The position numbers were made by a program, and so were the translations under genes. The notes under the pieces were generated by a model. It was not told the origin of the DNA, did no database searches, and saw only the letters and a program-made list of their open reading frames with translations. A stretch of 64,000 bases of DNA from contig JAQGDQ010000055.1 of NCBI GenBank assembly GCA_030141605.1, positions 703,001-767,000 of the forward strand, given 5' to 3'. Position 1 is the first letter of the stretch. Each line of letters begins with the position of its first letter. This DNA comes from Tubiluchus corallicola (lineage: Eukaryota; Priapulida; Priapulimorpha; Priapulimorphida; Tubiluchidae). Positions 28,001 through 40,000 of this stretch are shown one piece after another.

Positions 28001-31000
28001 TTGTTTCTTTTTCTTTTAAAGAAGTTACTAATCCCTTCCAAAGATACACAGACAACTGCAAACTCATTCTTTTCTCGAGAAGGTTCATGCGAAATTTCCC
28101 TAAGTTTGGAATTTGGATAGGTTCTGTGAAATGGCAGAATCTGTACAAGCCCTTAGCCAGTTTAGACAACGAAACTATATCTATGTTACTCTTGTTGAAT
28201 AAGCTTTGAAGCAGTATCATTACCTACATTACAAATTTACCATTCCTATAAAAGGGGAAAAAGTAATGATTTTTGGTTTTTACTTTTGGCTGCCTCAGTT
28301 CTTTAAAGGAAGACAGGGTGATTTTTCATATACTACCCCATTTTGAAGTATGCTAAAAAGTATACTTTTTAACACCAATAATACTGGAAAAGCAGTTCTG
28401 ATAGATTAAAACCTTAATTAATTGCGGCCGAACCCAACTATTGATGACATCACAAACTAACATAATTTTCAACAGCAAAAACATTCCACGAGTGTATTGC
28501 ACGTGTTTGCGAAAGCGAAAATTAAAGTATAGTGCTACTATAAGATATTCAGCATGTTGTACTAAACTAGGCAAATTTTAATAGAAAAATTCAAATTTCA
28601 AATTTACCACTGTGGTCACACATCTAAACTGAGAGGTACAGCACCTGTTTTTCTGCAATGTGTTTCTGAAGTGCAGGCACTAGTGCCTGTCTAACTAGCA
28701 AATGGCGAAATGCATGTAGCAGCGAAGAACTAGTGGCGCGAACGTGAAATTGTGTTTGTGTGGTAATAATTCTTTCACGTAACTCATTTTTGTAAAAATA
28801 GTATGTTCCCTTTCAGTATTTTAAAGAGTAGATTGTTTTGACATACAGTTTGGGTCCGGTTTTGCTTTAAAGGAAAGCCATCTCGAGAAATGTTAGAAGG
28901 ATTTAATAATAAAAGTATGTTAAACACTTCGTGTAACTAATAAAATTACTTTAAAGTCCTGACCATTTCACGCTTGGGCGCTCGCATTTTGAATGCCAGT
29001 TCTTCCACCAACGATGTTGTTTACTGACTTAAGAAAAGCAGCAGAGTGTCAGTTTCCATCAAGAATATAATAATTCTTTACAAGAAATTAGATATCTAAT
29101 TTTATCATGTTTTAAATGAACATTAGTTATGTTGCAGAAGTTTGAATTTGTTTGATCAGCACATGGTTACGGAAAGCCATAATGTGTTCGATATCCACCA
29201 GTTACAGCATATTATAATTTTCAAATGAATGGCGGCTAGTATAAATTATGCTTCATAAACAGTTTTTTTGCAAATTTTTTATATTTCTCTAAGTTTGATT
29301 GATTAAGTATGTAATAAACCCAACATACTGAGCTGATGTGTCCTTTTTTTTAAAGAAATGCCTGTTCACAAGCCTGTTCACAAGCTCGAACACTTATCCA
29401 TATATCTATAAATGGCCGTAAGGTGAGAAGCTGTGTGGCATGAAGAATTGTATTTTTTGTAGGGCTTTGTACAACTGCAGTAAGATGCTTCGTAGCATAC
29501 TGCATTTTAGAGAAGAAAGGTTAATAGGGCAACCAAGGGTTGTTTATGCAGACATTCCAGAATCATTACAGCAAGACATAGCTGTTATAGATGCAGAATT
29601 TTTATTATCGGTAAGTAACAATCTCATGACAATGTTAAGAAATGCCGAATTGAATTCATTTACTATCACTGAAAAGTATGTTGTTTCATTAGATTTGCTT
29701 CCTTGTGAATTAGCAAAGCAGTGCTGTATTTCTTTATAAGTGTATTATTTACTAATGAGATGTTCAGGCCTTTGCACCACTACATGACTATGTTACACAC
29801 TTCAGTTTTCCTGGCAGTCACACATTCGTTTACTGACCCTTACTCAGTGTTGCTTAATTTTTCTAACAATGCACAAAATGTAGCTCTTAAAATTAAAACT
29901 TTGAATTGCTAGGAATGTAGTATTCAAATGTAGATTGACAGGAATATTTTTCCCAGTGCTAAAATATGTACTTGGTATGCAATCCTGCAGACTGATTGTG
30001 GCACTTAATCTGCTTCTTTTCATGTATTATCTGTTTAGACAAATGTAGTGTGACTATGGAAATTCTTTAGTCAGTGATTTATCCATTGAGTTTCTACTGA
30101 AGTCTTTCTGATGTTGTCAGGTGCCTTTATTTCAAGAGTTGAACCTTAAGTTTATGAAGGAGCTGTTGACTAGAGTGAAAACCTACGTTTTTAGACCCGA
30201 GGAGATTGTTGTTTATGCTGGTGATCTTGGAAGCGAGATGTACTGCATTCGGAGAGGAATATGTGAGGTACATTACAGTAAGTCCTCGCTTAACGACATA
30301 ATGTGTTCCGGCAAAACGTGACGTTAAGCGAAACCTCATTAAACGAAGCCAAGACTCCTATAGAAACTAATGTAAAAGAACTAAGATATGTTCCAGAGGC
30401 AAAAATCAATTCTGCTTAAACCATATAAATTAACTATTTTTTAAGTTTTCAGTTGATTAATTTCTTAGTGTGCTGTGGCGGCAGTGCTAGTATTTGTGAC
30501 GAAAATGATTTAAGCAGAACGATTAAAAAATCTTGCAAATTATCCAATAGCAATTTTTCAAATATGGATATTTTATACGAAAAAGCATATGTAATGGAAA
30601 CACTTCCTCAATTTTGCTTGTCAGTTCGCAGTTCTGGCAGTCCTCGGATTGGCATTTCTGAATGCTCTGGTAGATTTTTATTGATTAGAGCTATTAATGT
30701 GAGATATATGTGGCTCTCATTCCTGCAGCTATGAAGCTGTTACAAGGTAGTACACTGGTTTAAACAATGGGATTATGGGTGTTAATTAATTGACTGTTGT
30801 ATAACACTTTCCATGTATTTTCTTTGTTTAACTCCTTCAGGACCGTAAGCTTTTGTTGCATTTTGCATGGGTTCATGAAAAACTGCTTTTACTGAGCAGC
30901 GATTACATTATATTTGGTAATTTTTGTAGGTTCCTACTCCTCACACAATGAATTTTCATGGAGAATTATACATGAATTGCATATGAATTAGAATTAGACA

Positions 31001-34000
31001 ATTGAATTAGACAAAATCAAAATTGATTTTTGATAAATAAATTGAAAAGGGCTTTCAGTAACTGTAGTGTTTGCACGTAACAATATACAATATCATTTGT
31101 GTGAATTCGGCTAATGCAGAAAATGTCAACCATCCTGACACAACACTCTGATACCCTTTGGTTTCAAATCTACTCTATTTTTAAGGATAAACTACTGTTA
31201 GAAGATGAAAGGACCTGAATTTGTTCTTTTCTAATCTGTTGGTTTTTCCTGGAATAGCAGCAGAACACTGCACAGCTTGGGCTGTAGAAAGCAGGCGATC
31301 AATAAATTAGTGCATGCGATCACGCAAGTATACATCAGACTAAGCTACTCGATAGACTAAGTTGGAATGCCTGAAAGGGGCGTGTTTTTCTTAATTTTAT
31401 CCAATTGAATAACATGATTGGATAGCGATATTCTCCTGAATAGAACAGTACCTTATTTGTAATCATTTAGTTATGTATGTGCTCATACAGTAGCAGAAAA
31501 GTCAAAGCAAGACATTTTGAATGGTGGGGTCCTGAAGGAATTAAGTGCCGTGAGTAAAATTTCTGTCTGTACCAGTATAATGTGTACACTGCAGTACTGT
31601 TTTTGCAAAGAGATAGTGTGGAACTGTATGGTAAAGCTAAAGGAAATTTCCTTTGGGGTCAAAAAAATTTATATAATCTACATGTTTTAACTTATTAATT
31701 GTGGGTTTATTCAACCAAAACTTTTTTTCATGTTGTCTTCCTAAATGAACTGTCATTTGGTGCTTTTCAGATTGTAACTCAAGACCTGGTTGAAGTCCTT
31801 GGAGAAATCGGTCCTGGGCAGTCGTTTCGTGACATGTGCTTACTAGTTGATGATTATTCTATATGTACCATCCGTGCTGTAACGTATGTGGAGCTGTTAG
31901 TACTGAGGCGAAAAGATATGATGCAGTTGGTCAGCCAATATCCGATTATCAACAATCAGTTTCAGGCTCTGAAATGCTCTTTGCCAGATTTACAGGCAAA
32001 GATGAAGCAGCTTGGCAGTCGCTTGAACGCTGACACAGATGCAAGAGTAAGTTTATTAAATGATGATGTGCTCAGTTAAATCTTTGCACCTGATCAGCAG
32101 TGCTGCCTTTGTCTAGGTAATGTACAAGCCACGTACTTCTTAAAAGCTTCTTTTGTTGAAACCATTTATAGTTGTCAAAGAGTGGCAGTTTATTGGCACT
32201 GTGTTGCCTGTGTTGCACAATGCTAAAACTCCTCGACGTTAGTCTTTTCACTTGAAGTACAGATAATAAATAGATCTATTTGAAAATGAAATAGTTCTCA
32301 ACTGAGACTTGCCATGGTCATAAACTGTAAAACAAGTCAAAACTCAAAATGACCTTAAGGTTTCAAAAAATTTTTATGTTCTCCTTCAGAAGCTTTCTCC
32401 TTTTTCTCTCGCTTTTTGCTTTCTCGTGCGTAAATGGTTTATTTAGCAGTCATTGCTCTCATTTTGTTTACGTAATATGTATTTAACGTAAAGAAACTGA
32501 CAAAAGGACTCACTGAAACATAACATGTTGCTGAAGCTTGTGCATTTTACGTGTGACTAAAAGATATGTGCATACGTGCAAGTAACCCAATGCTTTGCAT
32601 TTGGAACTGGTTTTGTATTACACTCATACCTCGGTTTGCCAGTCAAAAGCGGGGCGACGTCGGTCCGAATTTGCCAGTTGTCTGTATTGTCCAATATTAA
32701 GCTAATACAGTATATTAGACTCATGGTAATGTAGAATCAATCGCCTAATTGTCTCAAAAACGTCTAGTACAGGCCACTCCTGTGCAAAAGTGTATAAAAA
32801 CTGTCGGCAGTTGACTCGAATAGTTCCGCATAATTGATTCTATATTTTTATACATAGAGATATACATGTGGTTACACTGATGTACGTGATGTAAACAAAG
32901 TGACCACATGCCATCTAGCGGTCAGCTTGTGAAACAACGGACTGTGGGACTTTTAACGGACCAGATTTTATCCGATATCTGTAAAAGCAAAGTCCGGCAA
33001 ACCGAGATATGAGTGTAGTTTCTTTCTCCTTTTGTCTTTTTTTGCTTCTTTGGCTTTTTCCTTTTTCAAAAAGCTTTCTTTTTTCCCTCAAAAGTTTATA
33101 ATAGATACTCTAACAGTTGTAAATCAGAGTAAAAACCCAGTTAATGTTGAAGTTCAGGTGCTATTTTTCAGGTGCGTTCATTCTTGGATATTAGCGTTAG
33201 TAAGCCGGATGCATCTGTGGGCGCTTCCTCTTTTAGAACATCCTCATCACCAAATACAACTGATAATCTTGAAGAAGACAATGCATTTATTCGTTTCTTC
33301 TTGTTATCGTAAGAATTAGTATAATTATTATTTCATTTAATAAGACGTAAAATTTCATTGTGCTGTTTCCTTGGTTATTTGTGGCAGTTCATCATATTTT
33401 TTTTGTGACATCGTTAGTGAATTAAGTACATGAATTAAAACTTCTGTTCTTTGCATAAAATTACTGCAATACATTAAGCTGACAGTCTTTGTCAGCTGCT
33501 TCATGCTAACACCTGTATAGTGAACTACAAAATAAAGGGCTCAATACTTCTGGTAATGCTGTGCATTTAATTAGTGAGTAAAATACATTCTTTTTTGGAG
33601 TGACAGTTCAAACTGTCTGAAATAAAAGATTAATGGACAGTACTTTATTTTTGACTAATTGCTATCTCAGCAGGCTTTTTATTTGTTTAACAGAACGACG
33701 TACCTGCCTAACAGTCGGTTTGCCGTGATGTGGGTTTCTGTACAGTTTGTTGTTGCAGTTCTAGTTTGCTTTTGCGTTCCACTACAGGCATCCGTTTTTC
33801 ATCGTAGTCTCTGTATTTGGATCATTGGATATGTACTGGATGTACTTATTATCACAAACATGTAAGGGATAGCAGCGTGCCTTCACATGACTGTGTTTAC
33901 ATTTTAAAATCCAAGGTTCACGTTTGTCAGAAAGCTAAAAACCAGTCCATTGACATACCTTTTCTTATACCCTTTCATAACCTTTTGCGTGGTATGGGGA

Positions 34001-37000
34001 GGGGACTGTTAGAAAGACAACAAGTAAAAGTATAGACCAACTTATTATGCCAAAGTATTGCTCAAACAGTAGTGAATCTATCGTGCCCTCAAAATTTGTT
34101 GTAGAAGCATTGTATGTTTCGCACAGCCTGTCATTGTGAGTCCATGATGGGAACAATGACTCATAGCACTCAATTTTCGCTTTATTTAAAGTAATTTAGG
34201 CAAGATTCTTCTGTGGTTTTTGATATCTAGGAGAAAAGAAAAGACAAATTGGATAAACACTAGTAAAACCTCGGAAAAATGCTATCGAAAATAAAATTTT
34301 GGCTACAAAATTTAATAAAATTCACTGAAACCAAAACTTAACCGAAAGTGCTATTATCGGCAAACAAAAACGAAAATTTTGGTTCATTAACATCCCTGCT
34401 GGCCACATAATGGATTCAGTACTATTCCAGTAGTACTTTGATGTAATAAATTGTTTTCTACTGTTACTCATTGCTTCTGAAACCACCAGCTGACAGAGCA
34501 TTATGTAGCTCGCTGCATTAAATCCAGGAATGTTTTTTGAGACAATACATTTTTGTAGTATTTTGAGTTTGCTTTATTTTCATTAGATTCAAAAAAACTT
34601 TGACACAACCAATTTATATAAACAGTGTTTAACAATGTTATGATGAACGATTGTTAAGACAGATTAAAAATAGTCTTTGAGACAAAAAAGCGTTCTAACC
34701 TTTTTCGTTTTAGGTATGTGAAGCTGCACACCTGTTACTATGACAATAATAACCAGCTTATAACACACCCGGTGTCCACTGCAAGACATTACTTCAGGAC
34801 AGGTTTTTGGATAGACTTTGTGTCTGTCGTTCCATTTGAGATTATTCCGTTGTTTCTGTCTATTTTTATTCACCATAACGTGAGTGTGCTGAACATCATG
34901 GCCGTGTGTCGTATAAATCGCTTAATTTGTTGTTGCTGCCACCTTCACCTTACGTTTAGTTTTCTGGAAGAAAGTATGGAACATGATTGTGTTCTGGTCA
35001 GGTATAGTTTAACATTTGTAGTGTATCAAGTATCTTTATGATGTTGATTGCCAGTTTTTACTTGTTGCTGTTTGTTTGTTCAGTAAATATTTTACTTGAA
35101 CGTTTTGTGCCAGTTTATATATATTAAGTACATTATATTAAGCTGATGAGCACTATTATTGGGATTCAGCAAGTGCACTCTATCTTAGATGCAGGACGTT
35201 TGTCTTCTGTATTTCGGTTCAACTACATTTTTTTTATTTTAGAAAAATCAAGTTTCTGCTTTATTCGCTAATCTTCGTCAATCTCATGGCTTGCAAGATG
35301 TTTGGAAGAGCATGCGGTCCGCTACTGCAACTGTTTAGTCAAGACAAGCCAACTGCAGAATCTTGTTTCCGTGACTACTGGATGCGAAGAGTCAATTTTA
35401 CTTTAGAAGTACGACTGTGAATATGGCTTTAACTAGATGTGTTACTGCACTTTACTACTTCTACTTCTACTTCTACTTCTACTTCTACTACTGCTTTTCC
35501 ACTTTTTAGTTATATGCTAATAATTTGTAAACTGTCCATTTGCTACATCTGATCCTTAAGCCAGTTTTTGCCTGTTTCATTTCTAAAAGCCATTGAGTTG
35601 TCTGGTGATTCTTATCAATATTTATTCAGATTGTCTGCATGAAAGCTTGAATATTTTAAAACCTTGCAGTACATTATATAAAAAATGCAGACAATTTCTC
35701 TGTTTGAAATGCTGCATCAAGTTTGTTTTTCAAAGTGCAGTATTGTGCAGCTGTTAAGAGGTGGTTAAATAGTTACACTTTAGTCGTTACCATTTACAAA
35801 GTGTAGACATCTAGCCGATTTGTAAACATTAATAACAACATGAGGACTAGAAAAGGGGTAACTGAAGTAGGTTTCAGAAAATTGCCTTTAAAAATTATAT
35901 ATATTACTTTATAGCAATTTTATGCATATATCGTACTCGCGTTGAAAGGTATCTTTGTTTGTTTTCATTTTAAATTTCCCACAGTACTGGTCCAAAGTCG
36001 CCATTACATGATGTCATTACGCACAATGTAAGTCAGGGTGAAGGAAAGGAAATGTTAAACTATGTCTCAAAAAATTTTCCATGCAAATCTATATTGCTTA
36101 GAATTTCGCTTGCCTGCTTGATAAACTTATGTAACTAGAAAAGAAAATTCTTGAAAATTTAAAATGTTCGCGCCAGTTAGTAAAATGTCGCTGACTCACT
36201 CATCAAAAATTTATTTTTAAACTTAATGATAAGATACAGTAATTGAAAATCTTACTTAGTTAGTAATGTGTGCGCTATAAATGTTCTGATTATTTTTGCA
36301 AGCTTCACTCAGTATTATCTAAACTTGTTTCAAATGACTTATTGTCAAAATTTCTGCGCCTACAGTTTTATACAGCGTAAGTGAGTCATGTAAGTGATAT
36401 AAAATTTGAGAAATTTTTTAAGTTTTATGTAAATGGAAGGTGTTCCTGTGCTTTAAGTTTTCTTTCACTGTGTATTTTGAACTGAGTTCACATTTAACTC
36501 AGTAAACTCACATAACTTTAAATCGAATTATTGTTTACTGCAGGATGAAAGTTGGTACGTTAACTATGTGGCTAGCTTATACTGGGCGTCGTCTACTGTC
36601 ATGTCAGTAGGCTTCGGAGACATTCATGCAGAATCTTTGTCGGATGTTGGGCTCACAATGGCAATGATGGTTGCTGGTTCTCTGTTCTTTGCTTATGCAA
36701 TTGGAAGCCTTGCAGCAAGTTTCACTAATGCAGATTCAATCAGAGTTTCTTATCTGACGAAAACACTTGTTCTGCGTGACTTCATGCAGGTGATCTGAAC
36801 AAAATTAATTAACTTGTAAAATTTCAAAGTTGTGTAACGTCTTGACCTTGAATTGCATGACATGCAAACCAGATAAAACTAGTGGACTTTATTATCAAAA
36901 CCTGTGGTAAGATTCTGCTTCTGTGCTAGCAGATACTTTGAATGACAGCTTTTGCTTTGTATTTACGATTAAAAAATGTTTTTCAAAATAATTAACTAGT

Positions 37001-40000
37001 AAGTATGGTTGTGCTTATTATTAGCCACGGTTACTTGACACTGGAAGCATTGATGTCCCCGACCCCCTCCCGATTTCGGATTTTGCACCGTAGCGGAACA
37101 TTTTGCCTCACACAAATGGCCCACATTTAGCCAACACATCTAACCACACCAAAATTGTGGCCCTGTCTTAAAAAATGTAGTAGTGATCCAGTCTGACGAA
37201 AGAAAGCCCTGCCATTCTGTGACCTATCACCTGTTTGTTGACCATATAAATATAAATCACCCTAGCTGGGGAGTGTATTCTGCGAATTTCATGACCCTAG
37301 CCCTGTACATGAGTTATTATTAAGAGAAAGAAAAAGGCTCAAATAATAATAAAGAAGTAAAGAAGAAAGAAAGAAAAACCGTAGATAAATCAAGAAATTT
37401 CTGCTCTAAAGTACAATCTTAATTATCTGCTGTTTACTTCAATATAAAAATTTAGAATTTTGTAAGAACACCAATTTAGTTCTCAAAAGTAGTATCTCAG
37501 AAGTGTTTTGGTTTCTTAGCCATGGACTAAAATGAATGTTTGATGGAATTATTAAATAGTTTTCTGATTTTTTATAGATTTTGTTTTACTTCAGACAGAA
37601 AAAATGGATCCCACACTCATCAAGCGAGTGATGGGTCATTATAAACATCTGTGGCACCATGCAAAGGGAATAGATGCAAAGTACTTGTTTGAAAGCTTGC
37701 CCCCTTCAATGATGGGAGACGTAACATTGTCACTTTATGATTTTGTTATTAGTAAGGTATATTTTTCACTTGGCATTTATGCAAAAAGTATGTACTGTTT
37801 TCTTTTTAAAGCAAATATACAATTTCTATTACTAAAAATCGCATGTCTATGTGTGTTTATGCCTACTGGACTACCTAACTTGTAGCAGTGGGACTGACTA
37901 ATCGATTTAATCAATTATAATTGATTGGGCTTTTATTTTGCATCAGCGATTATTTTTTCAGCTTTCGCGTAAATCCAATACATTGTCAATACAATTTGCA
38001 CTTGTTTTTCGGAAAAACTGTGTAAAATCGTGCAATAAACATGGCCGTCTTTGTGGTAAAATCAAGCAATATGGCACTTACGTTGTGCAATGGCTTATCG
38101 TCTTAGCGAAACTGCTTAGATGTGAAGGTTTCTTATAAGCACAAGGGCACATGGTTTTTGTAAACAAAAATAACTTGTATAAGCATACACACGACAACAA
38201 CAGTTTTGTTGGACTCTTTTGCGAACTGTAAACTAATGAAGTAAACTTAATAATTTAAAACTCTTTCATAACTTTCTACAATTTTTACTCTTTCTGTCAA
38301 TATTGGTTAAAACAGCAGTGGTTAAGATAATAAAGTTGTTTGTTAAAAGTGCTTTTTGTTAAAAGTTTGGAAATTACTCTCATTTTTTATGCCTAAAAAC
38401 TGGATTTCGTATCCGATTAATCAATTATGAAAATGAAACTGACATCCCACCACTACTAACTTGTGTGTTGGGCACCTGTTTAATATAAAACATTTCAAAT
38501 ACCATGAATTCTTTTAGTTGTATATTGGTAGAAACCTGTTAGTATAAGTCATATATGAATATTATTTAAAAAAATTCCTTGTACCTCAATATAACTTTTT
38601 CTGCTATACTGAGATATGCCAGCTCCAAGATCAAAGCTTTTAGTAATATATAATTTTCTGTCGTTATACATACACACGGAGTGACTGGGTTACAAATTTG
38701 TATATACAGTAGGTGCCGCTTAATACACTCACATTTGGATAGAAGTATTTTGACCCAATTAACCGACTGAATGCAATTATTTTTTAAGAATACTAATTTG
38801 TATGAGTGAATTAATAAAAAAGTAAAAAGAAAAATCGCTCAGATCTGATTATTACCACTAAAACTTACAAACAATCATGTAAGGATGGTTGCTTCATTTC
38901 TTCACGGAGAAGTTGGTTTATGAAAGTTTCTAATACTGATAAAAACGTTGAAAATCTGTTGCTGTATGCTGTACATATTCACTCAAAACACATAGTCACC
39001 TAATGCTTGAACTGCAGTTGGTGATGACCTTGTTTATCCTGTGGAAATCAGCAGTAGGCCAGAAGCTTCAAAAGCACGCCACTGGGCAAGTAATTAAATG
39101 TTTAGCATCCAGAACAACAAGGTTAACTGCAGTGGGCAAGCGGCTGACTGATTCAAAGCCAAATTGCTAGGCTAGCGTAATGGATGCATGTGATAAACAT
39201 ACATGCTTACAAACAAAGCTGTATTTAACGTGACTGTTAACTACGTATATTATAGTGCACAAAAGCAAAGTAAAAGATGACGTTAAAGTAGTAAAAGCTC
39301 TTTAGTCACACACTAATGTCTTATTCTAAGTATGTGAAGGAAAATATTGAGTTAATTATGAGGAGTTATTTGAGTCAATTACTGGTGGTTTTTATATATA
39401 TTTGAATATGCCTGGCGAATTTGAGTCAATTAAGCGACTGATTCTATTAACTGTGAGTCTAATAAACGGTGCCTACTGTATTTGTAATTTAGTTTAACAT
39501 AGAGTAGCCGCTTATTTCTTCCTTACTGTACACAAACTTTCATTAAATTACAAGTGCGGTCAAAGAAATTAGCAGCTCTGAAAACTTTATTACATACAAC
39601 ATCAATGCACACATTTGTGTGGGACTATGGTTGTCAGTCGTGTGAGTTACTTGGTTGTAAAAAGTCATTTTTTATGTCAATGAATAATTGAATACTTGCG
39701 ATTAATTTTTGGAAGCTTTAAGAAGGTATATCTGTTCTACTTAATTGATAATACATTTAAGTTTATGTTGAGCTTATAAGCACCAGTGGCGGCTTAGCTA
39801 AAATTACTGATGGTCCTGTTTCAGAAAATGTTTACCCATTATTTTAGTACTGTGTAAAACGAAACAAATATGTGTAATTTTAGTGTTGTAATTTGTAATT
39901 GTAATTAAAGCCAAACAAACATTCGAAAATTTATACACAAACTTGATAAAACCCTAAACAAAAATATTATTTGCTTGCGAATAGCCTAAATTGTCGCAGT

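Larger units (their letters stand above)
27378..32046 (+). other. CNGK: CNGK repeat 2, C-linker and strongly degenerate CNBD (exons 16-19, residues 832-1061)
   Basis: Exon 16 (27378-27494) and exon 17 (29463-29610) form the C-linker, which is longer than in the other repeats. Exon 17 has two in-frame acceptors 18 nt apart (exon start 29463 or 29481); I chose the first for its pyrimidine-rich tract. Exon 18 (30121-30267) is the first half of the beta-roll (VPLFQELNLKF, then GDLGSEMYCIRRG). Exon 19 (31771-32046) holds the cassette and following helices. FGE has become FRD (988-990) and the phosphate-binding Arg has become Ser999 (FRDMCLLVDDYSICTI). The fold is kept but the ligand signature is gone, so this copy is probably structural only. 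Confidence 0.9.
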
